Shown here: piece by piece, positions 51,511 to 58,722 of the stretch
How the letters are laid out: every line of letters begins with the position of its first letter
Numbering within the stretch: the first letter of the stretch is position 1
From: Planctomycetes bacterium ADurb.Bin069
Lineage (GTDB): Bacteria > Planctomycetota > UBA8108 > UBA8890 > UBA8898
Assembly (NCBI GenBank): GCA_002070955.1
Contig: MWEK01000001.1
Location: forward strand, 1-64,000
Reading direction: 5' to 3'
Length of the DNA stretch: 64,000 bases
Position numbers and translations under genes: made by a program
The notes under the pieces: model-generated
The model's input: only the letters and a program-made list of their open reading frames with translations
The model's database searches: none
Told to the model about the DNA's origin: nothing

Positions 51511-53151
51511 ATGGCCGAGGAAGGCGCGGAGAACCAATCCCAGGAAGGCGTCCCCGTCAAGAAATACGTCGCCCTCCTGTTCCGGTACAAATTCTTTATC
51601 CTTTTTATCGTCACCCTTGGAACCGCCCTCGGCGTGGTGGGCGCGATCCTGTTTGTTCACACTTTTTCGGTCTACGACGGCACGAAGCTCATTTTGGTCC
51701 ACAATCCCCAAAACCAGCTTCGAAGTCTGCTGGAGGAGGACCCCCGCCGGATTCAGGACGACACCATTCTCCTGGAGGCCATCGTGGCCGAGTTTATGGA
51801 CGAGAGCGTTCTGCGCACGGTCGCCGAGCGCTGCAAGCTCGATGAGCAGGCCGAAAAGCTGCACGAGGAAGCCCAAAAGAGCGCCGGCGGGAGGTTCTCC
51901 GCGTGGCTGGATGAGAAACTGAGTTTCTTTTTGGCCCCCCCGCCGGAGAACCGCGGATTCATCGAGCATGCCACCAATAAGCTCAAGCGCGATTTGAGCA
52001 TCTCCATCGGCGGCGCCCGCGGATCCCGGACCATCTCCGGGGCCAGCTTCCCGGTCACCATCTCTTACTGCAATCGAGATCCCCGCAAGGTGGTCGAGGT
52101 CATCCGGGCCTTCATCGAAGCGTCCCGCGATCGGCGCAAGGCCCAGTTCGAAAGCAACGAGTTCCTTGTGCGCCAGGAGGAGCTCCTCAACAACCGCTTC
52201 CTGCAGATCAAGGAGGACAAGGAGCGGAAGGAGGCGCTGCTCAGGAAGCTCTACCTGGACGTCGAGATCCCCTTCGACTCCGACGTCAACTCCGACCTCA
52301 CCTATCTCCAGCAGCGCGAGCTGCAGGCGGAAGGGCGCATCGCCCAACTCTCCAGCGACGTCGCCCAGCGCAAGGCCCAGATCGCTCAGCTCGAGGCCAA
52401 CATGGCGGCGCTCTTGGACTCCGGGGCGGCGACGATGCCCGTCGCGGCGCAGCTCGACTCTCCCGAGGCGCGCAGCGTCGCCAACGAGCTGCACGATGTC
52501 GAGATCGTCCGGCAGGAGCTGAAGCGGCGTCTTCTCAGCACCCAGCCGCCGGAGAGCGAACGGGTGCAGATTCAAGCCAGCATCGAGCAGCTTCAGAAAC
52601 GCTGGGAGGAGATCTACGCCAAGTTCAAGGACATGCAAAAGACCACGACGATCCGCTCCCCCGAGATCGTCCGCGTCGAGCAGGATATCGCCGTCCGCAA
52701 CGCCGAGCTGGCCATGCTGGAAACGGAGCTTGCGGAGGCCAAGAAGCAACTGGCGGAACAGCGCAAGGATTGGTCGGCGCGGCGCACTAAGATCGCCGAA
52801 CTCTTGCGCCTGCGGAGCGAGTACCAACACGCGCTCGTGCGCTACGAAGCCGTTCGCGCCCAAAACGATGAGCGCAAGATTTTCAAGGAAGCGCGCGCCC
52901 AAGTCGAGCACATCCAGGAGGTGACGAGCGACATCCAGGTCAGCGATACGCCCCGCGCCATCGTTAATATCGGGCGGCGCAAGATGGTCCTCGCGGCGGC
53001 GTTCGGCAGCATCGCGCTGGCGCTCGGCTACGCGTTCCTGCGGGGGGCGGTACTCGACGCCTCGCTCCATTCCCCGGCGGATGCCGAGCACGCCCTCGGC
53101 CTGCCGATCATTTCCACCATTCCCGAAGCCAAGCGCCTCGTCCTCGGCTAG
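51511..53151 (+). CDS. Wzz/GumC-type polysaccharide chain-length protein
   Basis: A 546-residue inner-membrane protein. First membrane helix in FFILFIVTLGTALGVVGAILFV, then a periplasmic Wzz domain, a long coiled coil (about 220-470), and the second helix MVLAAAFGSIALALGYAFL. It ends shortly after, with ALGLPIISTIPEAKRLVLG, the segment that in GumC/Wzc precedes the tyrosine kinase; here the kinase is absent. It would pair with the divergently encoded Wza-type pore. AAGGAG precedes the ATG. Confidence 0.88.
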   Translation: MAEEGAENQSQEGVPVKKYVALLFRYKFFILFIVTLGTALGVVGAILFVHTFSVYDGTKLILVHNPQNQLRSLLEEDPRRIQDDTILLEAIVAEFMDESVLRTVAERCKLDEQAEKLHEEAQKSAGGRFSAWLDEKLSFFLAPPPENRGFIEHATNKLKRDLSISIGGARGSRTISGASFPVTISYCNRDPRKVVEVIRAFIEASRDRRKAQFESNEFLVRQEELLNNRFLQIKEDKERKEALLRKLYLDVEIPFDSDVNSDLTYLQQRELQAEGRIAQLSSDVAQRKAQIAQLEANMAALLDSGAATMPVAAQLDSPEARSVANELHDVEIVRQELKRRLLSTQPPESERVQIQASIEQLQKRWEEIYAKFKDMQKTTTIRSPEIVRVEQDIAVRNAELAMLETELAEAKKQLAEQRKDWSARRTKIAELLRLRSEYQHALVRYEAVRAQNDERKIFKEARAQVEHIQEVTSDIQVSDTPRAIVNIGRRKMVLAAAFGSIALALGYAFLRGAVLDASLHSPADAEHALGLPIISTIPEAKRLVLG

Positions 53152-53177
53152 CGTGCCGTGCGCGGCAGGACGATGAC

Positions 53178-54350
53178 ATGACGCCGCGCTTTCGAGCGGT
53201 TATCTTCGATTTGGACGGCACCCTCGCCGACACGCTCCAAGATATCGCGGGCTGCGCGAACGAATGCGCGGCGCTCTGCGGCGCCGCGCCGGTCCCCGCC
53301 GAGCGCTTTCGTTTCTTCGTCGGCGACGGCCTCGCCGTCCTGGCGGAACGGCTCCTCGGCACGACGGACCGGACCCGCATCGAGGCATTTAGCGCCGCCT
53401 TCACGGCACGGCTCCCCGCCTGGCAGATGAAGTCGTCGCATCTTTACCCCGGCGTGCGCGAGCTCCTTGCGGCCTTGGAGGCCCGCGGGGTTCAAGCCGC
53501 CGTTCTCACCAACAAACCTCACGCGCTGGCCGAGCTGCTGCTGGCCGGAATCGCCGCCGACATCCGTTTCGCCGCCGTTGCGGGGCAGATCGCCGGTCGT
53601 CCCCGCAAGCCCGATCCCGCGGGCATCTTTGCCATCTGCCGGCGGCTCGGCGTGCCGCCCAGTTCCATTCTTTACGCGGGGGACAGCGCGGTCGACATGG
53701 AGACCGGCCGGCGCGCCGGCGCCGCGGCGGCGGGGGTCCTCTGGGGCTTTCGCGGGGCGCGCGAACTGGTCGAGGCCGGCGCCCATTACCTCGCCGCCCG
53801 CCCCGCGGATCTCCTCGCGTGCCTCGACGGCGTGCCGCCCCTCCCCCTTCTGGCCACCGAGCGTCTCGTGCTGCGCCCCGCCCTGGCGGGCGACCTGGCG
53901 GCGTTTCAGGAATTTTGGAGCGATGCGGAAGCCAATCGCATCGACCACGGGACGTCCGATGCCGGCGCCTGGCACGCCCGCAGCGTCGAGCGCCTCAAGC
54001 GCCTTCTGAGGAAGCGTCCCAGCCGGACGATCTGGACCGTGCTGCTGCCGCCCGCCCTTACCATCGTCGGATATGTGCGGCTGCGGCGTTACTGCTTCCT
54101 CACCGCGCGCGGCACGCTGGCGATCCGCCTCGGCCGCCCCTGGTGGAACCGCGGATATGCAACCGAGACGCTCCGCGCGTGGTGCCCGTACATCGCGGCG
54201 CAACGGCGGCTCAAGGTGCTCGACTTGTCCGTCTTGGCCTCCAACACGGCGGCGATGCGCGTCTACGCCAAGGCCGGCTTCACTTTGGTGGAAACGCGGC
54301 CGCGGCGCGGTGGAAACTGGTGTACACTTGAATGGCATGTTCCCTCCTGA
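53178..54350 (+). CDS. HAD phosphatase fused to GNAT acetyltransferase
   Basis: A 390-residue two-domain fusion. The HAD part (1-215) is phosphoglycolate-phosphatase-like: FDLDGTLAD with the nucleophile Asp, VLTNKP (motif II), KPDP, and YAGDSAVDM (motif IV). The GNAT part (about 225-388) is RimJ/RimL-like: LATERLVLRPALAGDL, a WWNRGYATETLRAW acetyl-CoA loop, and ASNTAAMRVYAKAGF. It overlaps murQ by 14 bases. Related HAD enzymes (MupP) dephosphorylate MurNAc-6-phosphate, so a murein-recycling role is plausible but unproved. Confidence 0.85.
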   Translation: MTPRFRAVIFDLDGTLADTLQDIAGCANECAALCGAAPVPAERFRFFVGDGLAVLAERLLGTTDRTRIEAFSAAFTARLPAWQMKSSHLYPGVRELLAALEARGVQAAVLTNKPHALAELLLAGIAADIRFAAVAGQIAGRPRKPDPAGIFAICRRLGVPPSSILYAGDSAVDMETGRRAGAAAAGVLWGFRGARELVEAGAHYLAARPADLLACLDGVPPLPLLATERLVLRPALAGDLAAFQEFWSDAEANRIDHGTSDAGAWHARSVERLKRLLRKRPSRTIWTVLLPPALTIVGYVRLRRYCFLTARGTLAIRLGRPWWNRGYATETLRAWCPYIAAQRRLKVLDLSVLASNTAAMRVYAKAGFTLVETRPRRGGNWCTLEWHVPS

Positions 54351-55236
54351 GATCCCCCCCACCGAGCTTTCCAACCCGCGCAGCTCGCGGCTCGATGCCC
54401 TTTCTCCGGCGGAAGCGGCGGCGCTTCTCATGGGCGAGGAGGCCGAGGCGGTCGCGGCTCTCAAGGACCGGGCGCACTCCGTGGCGGAGGTCGCCGTGTG
54501 GGCCGCCGACAGCCTTCGGCGCGGCGGCCGTCTGATTTACGTCGGCGCGGGAACGAGCGGCCGGCTCGGCGTGCTGGATGCCGTCGAGTGCGTCCCGACC
54601 TTCCGGACCGAGCCGCGCCAGGTCGTCGGCATTATAGCCGGCGGTCCCGCCGCTCTGACGCGGGCCGTCGAGGGCGCCGAGGACAACGAGGAGGAGGGCC
54701 GGGCGCAGGTGCGCGGGCTCGAGGTCGACGCGCGCGACACGGTTGTCGGCATCGCGGCGAGCGGGAGAACGCCCTTCGTCCTCGCCGCGCTCAGAGAGGC
54801 GAAGGCCCGAGGGGCGCGCGCCGCGCTGGTAACGGCCGGCCACCCGCCCCCCGGCGAACCGCTCGATGCGCTGGTCCTTTTGCCTTCCGGCCCGGAGGTC
54901 CTGACGGGGTCGACCAGGCTCAAGGCCGGCACGGCCACCAAGATCGTTCTGAACGCGATCTCGACGACGGCCATGATCTGCCTGGGCAAGGTGTACCGCA
55001 ACCTTATGGTCGACCTGCGCCCCACCAACAACAAGCTCCGGGCCCGGGCGGTCAGGCTCGTCCGCGAACTGACCGGCGCGGAAGCGACGGCCGCGCGAGC
55101 GGCACTGGAAGCCGCCCAGTGGAGCGTAAAGGTCGCCGTCATCGCGCTGCGCCGCGGTTTGGAGCCGGAGGCCGCCGAGCGCCTTCTGGCGCAACACGGC
55201 GGCTTCCTCGGCAAGGCCCTCGGAGAGGCGCCCTGA
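54337..55236 (+). CDS. murQ: N-acetylmuramic acid 6-phosphate etherase
   Basis: Cleaves the lactyl ether of MurNAc-6-phosphate to GlcNAc-6-phosphate during murein recycling. The 299-residue SIS-domain protein contains PPTELSNPRSSRLDAL, GGRLIYVGAGTSGRLGVLDAVECVPTF, IIAGGPAALTRAVEGAEDN, GIAASGRTPFVLAALREAK, LPSGPEVLTGSTRLKAGTATKIVLN and PTNNKLRARAVRLV. The ATG lies within the end of the HAD-GNAT gene. MurQ with peptidoglycan synthesis genes elsewhere in the window supports a genuine wall. Confidence 0.95.
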   Translation: MFPPEIPPTELSNPRSSRLDALSPAEAAALLMGEEAEAVAALKDRAHSVAEVAVWAADSLRRGGRLIYVGAGTSGRLGVLDAVECVPTFRTEPRQVVGIIAGGPAALTRAVEGAEDNEEEGRAQVRGLEVDARDTVVGIAASGRTPFVLAALREAKARGARAALVTAGHPPPGEPLDALVLLPSGPEVLTGSTRLKAGTATKIVLNAISTTAMICLGKVYRNLMVDLRPTNNKLRARAVRLVRELTGAEATAARAALEAAQWSVKVAVIALRRGLEPEAAERLLAQHGGFLGKALGEAP

Positions 55237-55275
55237 CGCGGCGGCGCTGCCGATCTGGGGCCGCCGCGGGCGATG

Positions 55276-55284
55276 TGGTAAAAT
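55276..55284 (+). promoter_or_regulatory. Extended -10 promoter for resB-ccsA
   Basis: TGG-TAAAAT at 55276-55284 matches an extended -10 (TGn then the hexamer). No clear -35 is present. It lies about 60 bases before the resB start and after the murQ stop. Confidence 0.45.
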
Positions 55285-55346
55285 CCGGTCTCCGCATCGC
55301 TACTGAGTCCATGGGAAATCATTCGCACCAGCGGAGGTGCCCGCCG

Positions 55347-57086
55347 ATGCATCTTTTCCTGCGCCTTGCCGGCGCGCTTGCGTCGCGGCGGCTGACCACG
55401 GCGCTCCTGATCGCCCTGGCCGCAGCCATGGCGGTCATCACCGTTTTGGAGGCTGTCGCCGGCGGCAAGGAAGTGCCTTACCATCTCTACCTTTCTTGGT
55501 GGTTCACCGGCCTGATGGCCCTCGCGTGGATCAACCTCGCCTGCGCGCTCGCGCGCCGTTCCTGGTGGAGGCGGCGCGCGCTGCCGGGCCTGCTCACGCA
55601 CGTCGGGATGCTACTCATCCTCCTGGGCGGGTTGGCGACCTGGAAGCTCGGTATCCGCGGAACGCTGCCCATTGCCGAGGGCGAAACCCAAGCGACGTTT
55701 CTGGCCGATGTCCCCGTCCTCCGCGTCACGCCCGCCGAGCCGAACGAGGCCGCCGCCACCGATGAGTTCTTCGCCCTCACGCGGGAGGGAGCCTTTACCA
55801 TCGCCGCCGGAGCCGGCGGCGCCGTTCTTCCGGGAGGCTTTGTCCGGGCGCTCAATCCCTTCGGCGCGCGCCGCGCGCGCACGACGAATGGGTTGCCGCT
55901 GGAAATCCACGCGCACCTGGAATCCAGCCGCGTCTCGCACGCCATCGAGCCGGCTCCCGGCGGCCCGCCCGCCATCACGATTCGCTGCGCCGGGACGGCG
56001 GAGAGAATCCTCGTGCTCCGGCAGGGCGCCATTAAGGAGGTGGGCGAAACTGGCGTTTCGGCCTTGGCCTACGAGCACGTCGCGCCCGGCGAGTCACCCG
56101 GCGCGATCGTCGACCGCGTGCTCGGCGAGTCCATCGAGATCGCCGCGCCCGGCGCGGACGCCGTCGTGATCCCCGTCGCGCTCCCCGCGGATGCCGGCCG
56201 CGAGCTGGCCCACGGGCCCTACCGGGTGCAAATCCTCCAGTATCACCCGAATTTCAAGCTGGGTAAAAACCCCGCGCCCGATGAGCCGCCGCTCAACCCG
56301 GCGGTCAAGCTGCATGTGACCGGGCCCGCGGGCGAAAGAGACCTGTACGCCTTCGCCTACCACGCGTTCCACGGCAATCGGCTCGACGACGGCGCCGAAA
56401 TCCGCTATCGCCGCCCCCGCCCGGGAACCGTGCTGGTTCTGTCCCACCCGGACGGGCGCGTCGAGGCCTGCCTCGATCGCTCGACGCCGCCCAGACCGCT
56501 GGCGCCCGCCGCGCCGCTTGTGCTCGGAGCCTGCACGTTGACGCTGCTGGATTTTCTGCCCTCTTCGCGCGAAGTCGAGCGCTTCACCGCCGACCCGGAG
56601 AAAACGGGCCCGCCCGCTTTTCTCGTGAGCTTCGGCCCGTCCGCTGAGCCCGTTTGGCTGGCTTACGAGCACGGCGTGGCCCATACCCCGGACGGGAAAG
56701 CCGCCGCTGTCCTGACCCGGGAGTTCCCCCTCGGATTCGCGCTGACCCTCGACGATGCCGTGGCTCGCTTCTGGCCGGCCTCGAGCATTCCGCGGGCTTA
56801 CTTCTCCCTTGTCCGCGTGCGCGGGATCGATGGGAGTGTCGGCGAGCCCGCCCGCATCGAAACCAACGCGCCGCTTCTTAGAAACGGGTACCGTCTTTTC
56901 CAATCCGGCATGGATCCCAACGCCCCGTATCGGTGGTCATCCTTCGCCGTCGCCTACGATCCCGGCGTACCCCTGGCGGCGGCGGGATTCTACGTCCTCA
57001 CGGTTGGGCTCTTGTGGCTGGCCTGCGTACGCTTCGTTGCCAGGCGACCGAGGCGGGCGCGCGGCGCGGCGGAGGCGGTGCAATGA
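55347..57086 (+). CDS. resB: ResB-type cytochrome c maturation protein
   Basis: A 579-residue membrane protein. Three N-terminal helices (LTTALLIALAAAMAVITVLE, WFTGLMALAWINLACALA, LLTHVGMLLILLGGLATWK), a large periplasmic region with EGETQATFLADVPVL, VQILQYHPNF and GYRLFQSGMDP, and a final helix. This is the ResB/Ccs1 layout, which with CcsA delivers and ligates haem to apocytochrome c. The ATG at 55347 has GCGGAGG upstream; an ATG at 55311 is possible. The stop overlaps ccsA (ATGA). Confidence 0.9.
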   Translation: MHLFLRLAGALASRRLTTALLIALAAAMAVITVLEAVAGGKEVPYHLYLSWWFTGLMALAWINLACALARRSWWRRRALPGLLTHVGMLLILLGGLATWKLGIRGTLPIAEGETQATFLADVPVLRVTPAEPNEAAATDEFFALTREGAFTIAAGAGGAVLPGGFVRALNPFGARRARTTNGLPLEIHAHLESSRVSHAIEPAPGGPPAITIRCAGTAERILVLRQGAIKEVGETGVSALAYEHVAPGESPGAIVDRVLGESIEIAAPGADAVVIPVALPADAGRELAHGPYRVQILQYHPNFKLGKNPAPDEPPLNPAVKLHVTGPAGERDLYAFAYHAFHGNRLDDGAEIRYRRPRPGTVLVLSHPDGRVEACLDRSTPPRPLAPAAPLVLGACTLTLLDFLPSSREVERFTADPEKTGPPAFLVSFGPSAEPVWLAYEHGVAHTPDGKAAAVLTREFPLGFALTLDDAVARFWPASSIPRAYFSLVRVRGIDGSVGEPARIETNAPLLRNGYRLFQSGMDPNAPYRWSSFAVAYDPGVPLAAAGFYVLTVGLLWLACVRFVARRPRRARGAAEAVQ

Positions 57087-58666
57087 GCATGGCTCCCCCG
57101 CGTCGATCCTCATGCCCCCCCGCGGTAGTCTTGCTGGGCGCCCTGATCTCGTCCTGCCTGGGCGCCGGCCAACACACGCCGCTTCCCTCCGGCCTGCTTG
57201 ACGACCTAGTCGTCATGGCCGAGGGCCGGCTCAAGCCCTTCGCAACCCTCGCCCGCGAGGAAGCGGGCCGGATTTTCGCCTACCGGCGTTATGGGGCGCA
57301 GCCCCCGGCGGAGACGTATCTGGACATTGTCCTTTCGCCCGCCGAATGGCTTGACCGCAAATGCCTTGTTCCCGACCGCCGAGCGCGCGCCGTTTTCGCG
57401 GCGGAGGCGCTGGCTCCGCGCGAAGTTCTCGAGGATTGGGATCGCCGCGTGGCGGCCCTTCACGCCATGCAACGCGGCGACGAATCGTCCCGCGCCGACT
57501 TTCAGCGCGCCCGCGCGGAGCTCGAGAATCTTTGGAGCCGCATTGGCGGCTTATACACCCGCGCCGATGCGATCCGCGGCGCCGCGTCCTCGCTGCGGTT
57601 CCTCCCGGACGTGAGCGCTCCCGAGGGCGAGTGGCTCACGGAGGAAGGCGCGCGAGCCGCCGCCGCCCGCGGAGCCGCAGCCCTGACGCCCGGCATCGAA
57701 GCCTTCTCCGCTCTGGAACGCGCCTACGGAAAACGGGACGCAACGGAATATGCCAAGGCCGCGCAGGCCCTCAAGGCGGCGCAGCGGACCCTGGCCGCGG
57801 AACACGGCTGCGCGATCCTGCCGGCCCCTATGGTGACCTGTGAGCGGCTTTACTATGCCGTCGATTTTCGCGTCACGGGGTTGGCGCTTTTCGCCGCGGC
57901 GGCGCTGGTCTTCCTCCTAGCCGGGCTGCGCCCACGAACCGCGTACCGCCGCGCCGCGAATGGGCTGTATGCGCTGGGCGCGCTGTGGACCGCCTGGATC
58001 GTCGGCGGCCACACCGCCATTGCCGGCCGCCTGCCTCTCAAGAACCTTCATGAGGTCTTTCTCGTCGTCTTGTTCTTCGTGCCGATCATCGGCCTCGTCC
58101 TGCGCGCCGCGTTCCGAGACCGCCTATACCTTGGCGTGGCGGCGCTCCTGACCGCCGTGGGCTTCACCGGTTCGCTCTTCCTCCCGCCCGAGGGTTATGC
58201 AATCTCCCCGCCCGTGGCGATCCTGCATTCCCCCTGGCGCGAAGTCCACATCTTGACGATCATGCTCTCCTACGCGATTCTACTCGTCGCGTTCGGCCTT
58301 CACGCGGGCTGCGTCGCCGCAACGCTGGCTGCGCCGCGCGGCCCCGGATCCCGCGCCCTCCTCGCCGAACGCCTCCACCGCGACGCGGTGCTCACCGTAG
58401 GTTGGGGCTTTTTCTTCCTGACAGTCGGCATCGCCACGGGCGCCGCCTGGGCCAATTCCTCCTGGGGCCGTTACTGGGGCTGGGATCCCAAGGAAGTCTG
58501 GGCGACGGTGGCCTGGCTCGTCTACGCTCTCTTCTTGCACCTGCGGGTCTTCTTCAACCCGCGCAGGGAGGTTCTGGCCGCGGTCAACGCCGTCGGATTC
58601 GCGGCCATCCTGTTCACGTATTTCGGGGTGTCCTATCTTCTGGCGGGGCTGCACGCTTATCGCTGA
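57083..58666 (+). CDS. ccsA: CcsA/ResC-type cytochrome c assembly protein
   Basis: A 527-residue protein of the haem-handling superfamily. The tryptophan-rich WWD segment reads SSWGRYWGWDPKEVWA, with conserved His residues in HTAIAGRLPLKNLHE and SPWREVHILTIMLSYA. About eight C-terminal membrane helices are visible. Unusually, an N-terminal segment (1-260) with a lipoprotein-like start (LGALISSC) and a charged periplasmic region precedes the CcsA core, which is about 280 residues. It is co-translated with resB, so the system II pathway is present. Confidence 0.92.
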   Translation: MSMAPPRRSSCPPAVVLLGALISSCLGAGQHTPLPSGLLDDLVVMAEGRLKPFATLAREEAGRIFAYRRYGAQPPAETYLDIVLSPAEWLDRKCLVPDRRARAVFAAEALAPREVLEDWDRRVAALHAMQRGDESSRADFQRARAELENLWSRIGGLYTRADAIRGAASSLRFLPDVSAPEGEWLTEEGARAAAARGAAALTPGIEAFSALERAYGKRDATEYAKAAQALKAAQRTLAAEHGCAILPAPMVTCERLYYAVDFRVTGLALFAAAALVFLLAGLRPRTAYRRAANGLYALGALWTAWIVGGHTAIAGRLPLKNLHEVFLVVLFFVPIIGLVLRAAFRDRLYLGVAALLTAVGFTGSLFLPPEGYAISPPVAILHSPWREVHILTIMLSYAILLVAFGLHAGCVAATLAAPRGPGSRALLAERLHRDAVLTVGWGFFFLTVGIATGAAWANSSWGRYWGWDPKEVWATVAWLVYALFLHLRVFFNPRREVLAAVNAVGFAAILFTYFGVSYLLAGLHAYR

Positions 58667-58681
58667 AGTACGCCCGCTCCA

Positions 58682-58690
58682 TGGTATAAT
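58682..58690 (+). promoter_or_regulatory. Extended -10 promoter for the clostripain-like gene
   Basis: TGG-TATAAT (58682-58690) is a perfect extended -10. The upstream -35 region is weak (CTGAAG near 58663). It begins a short leader of about 25 bases before the gene. Confidence 0.55.
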
Positions 58691-58722
58691 CGCCGCTGTG
58701 GCGAAGGGCGGAGCCGTGAAAC

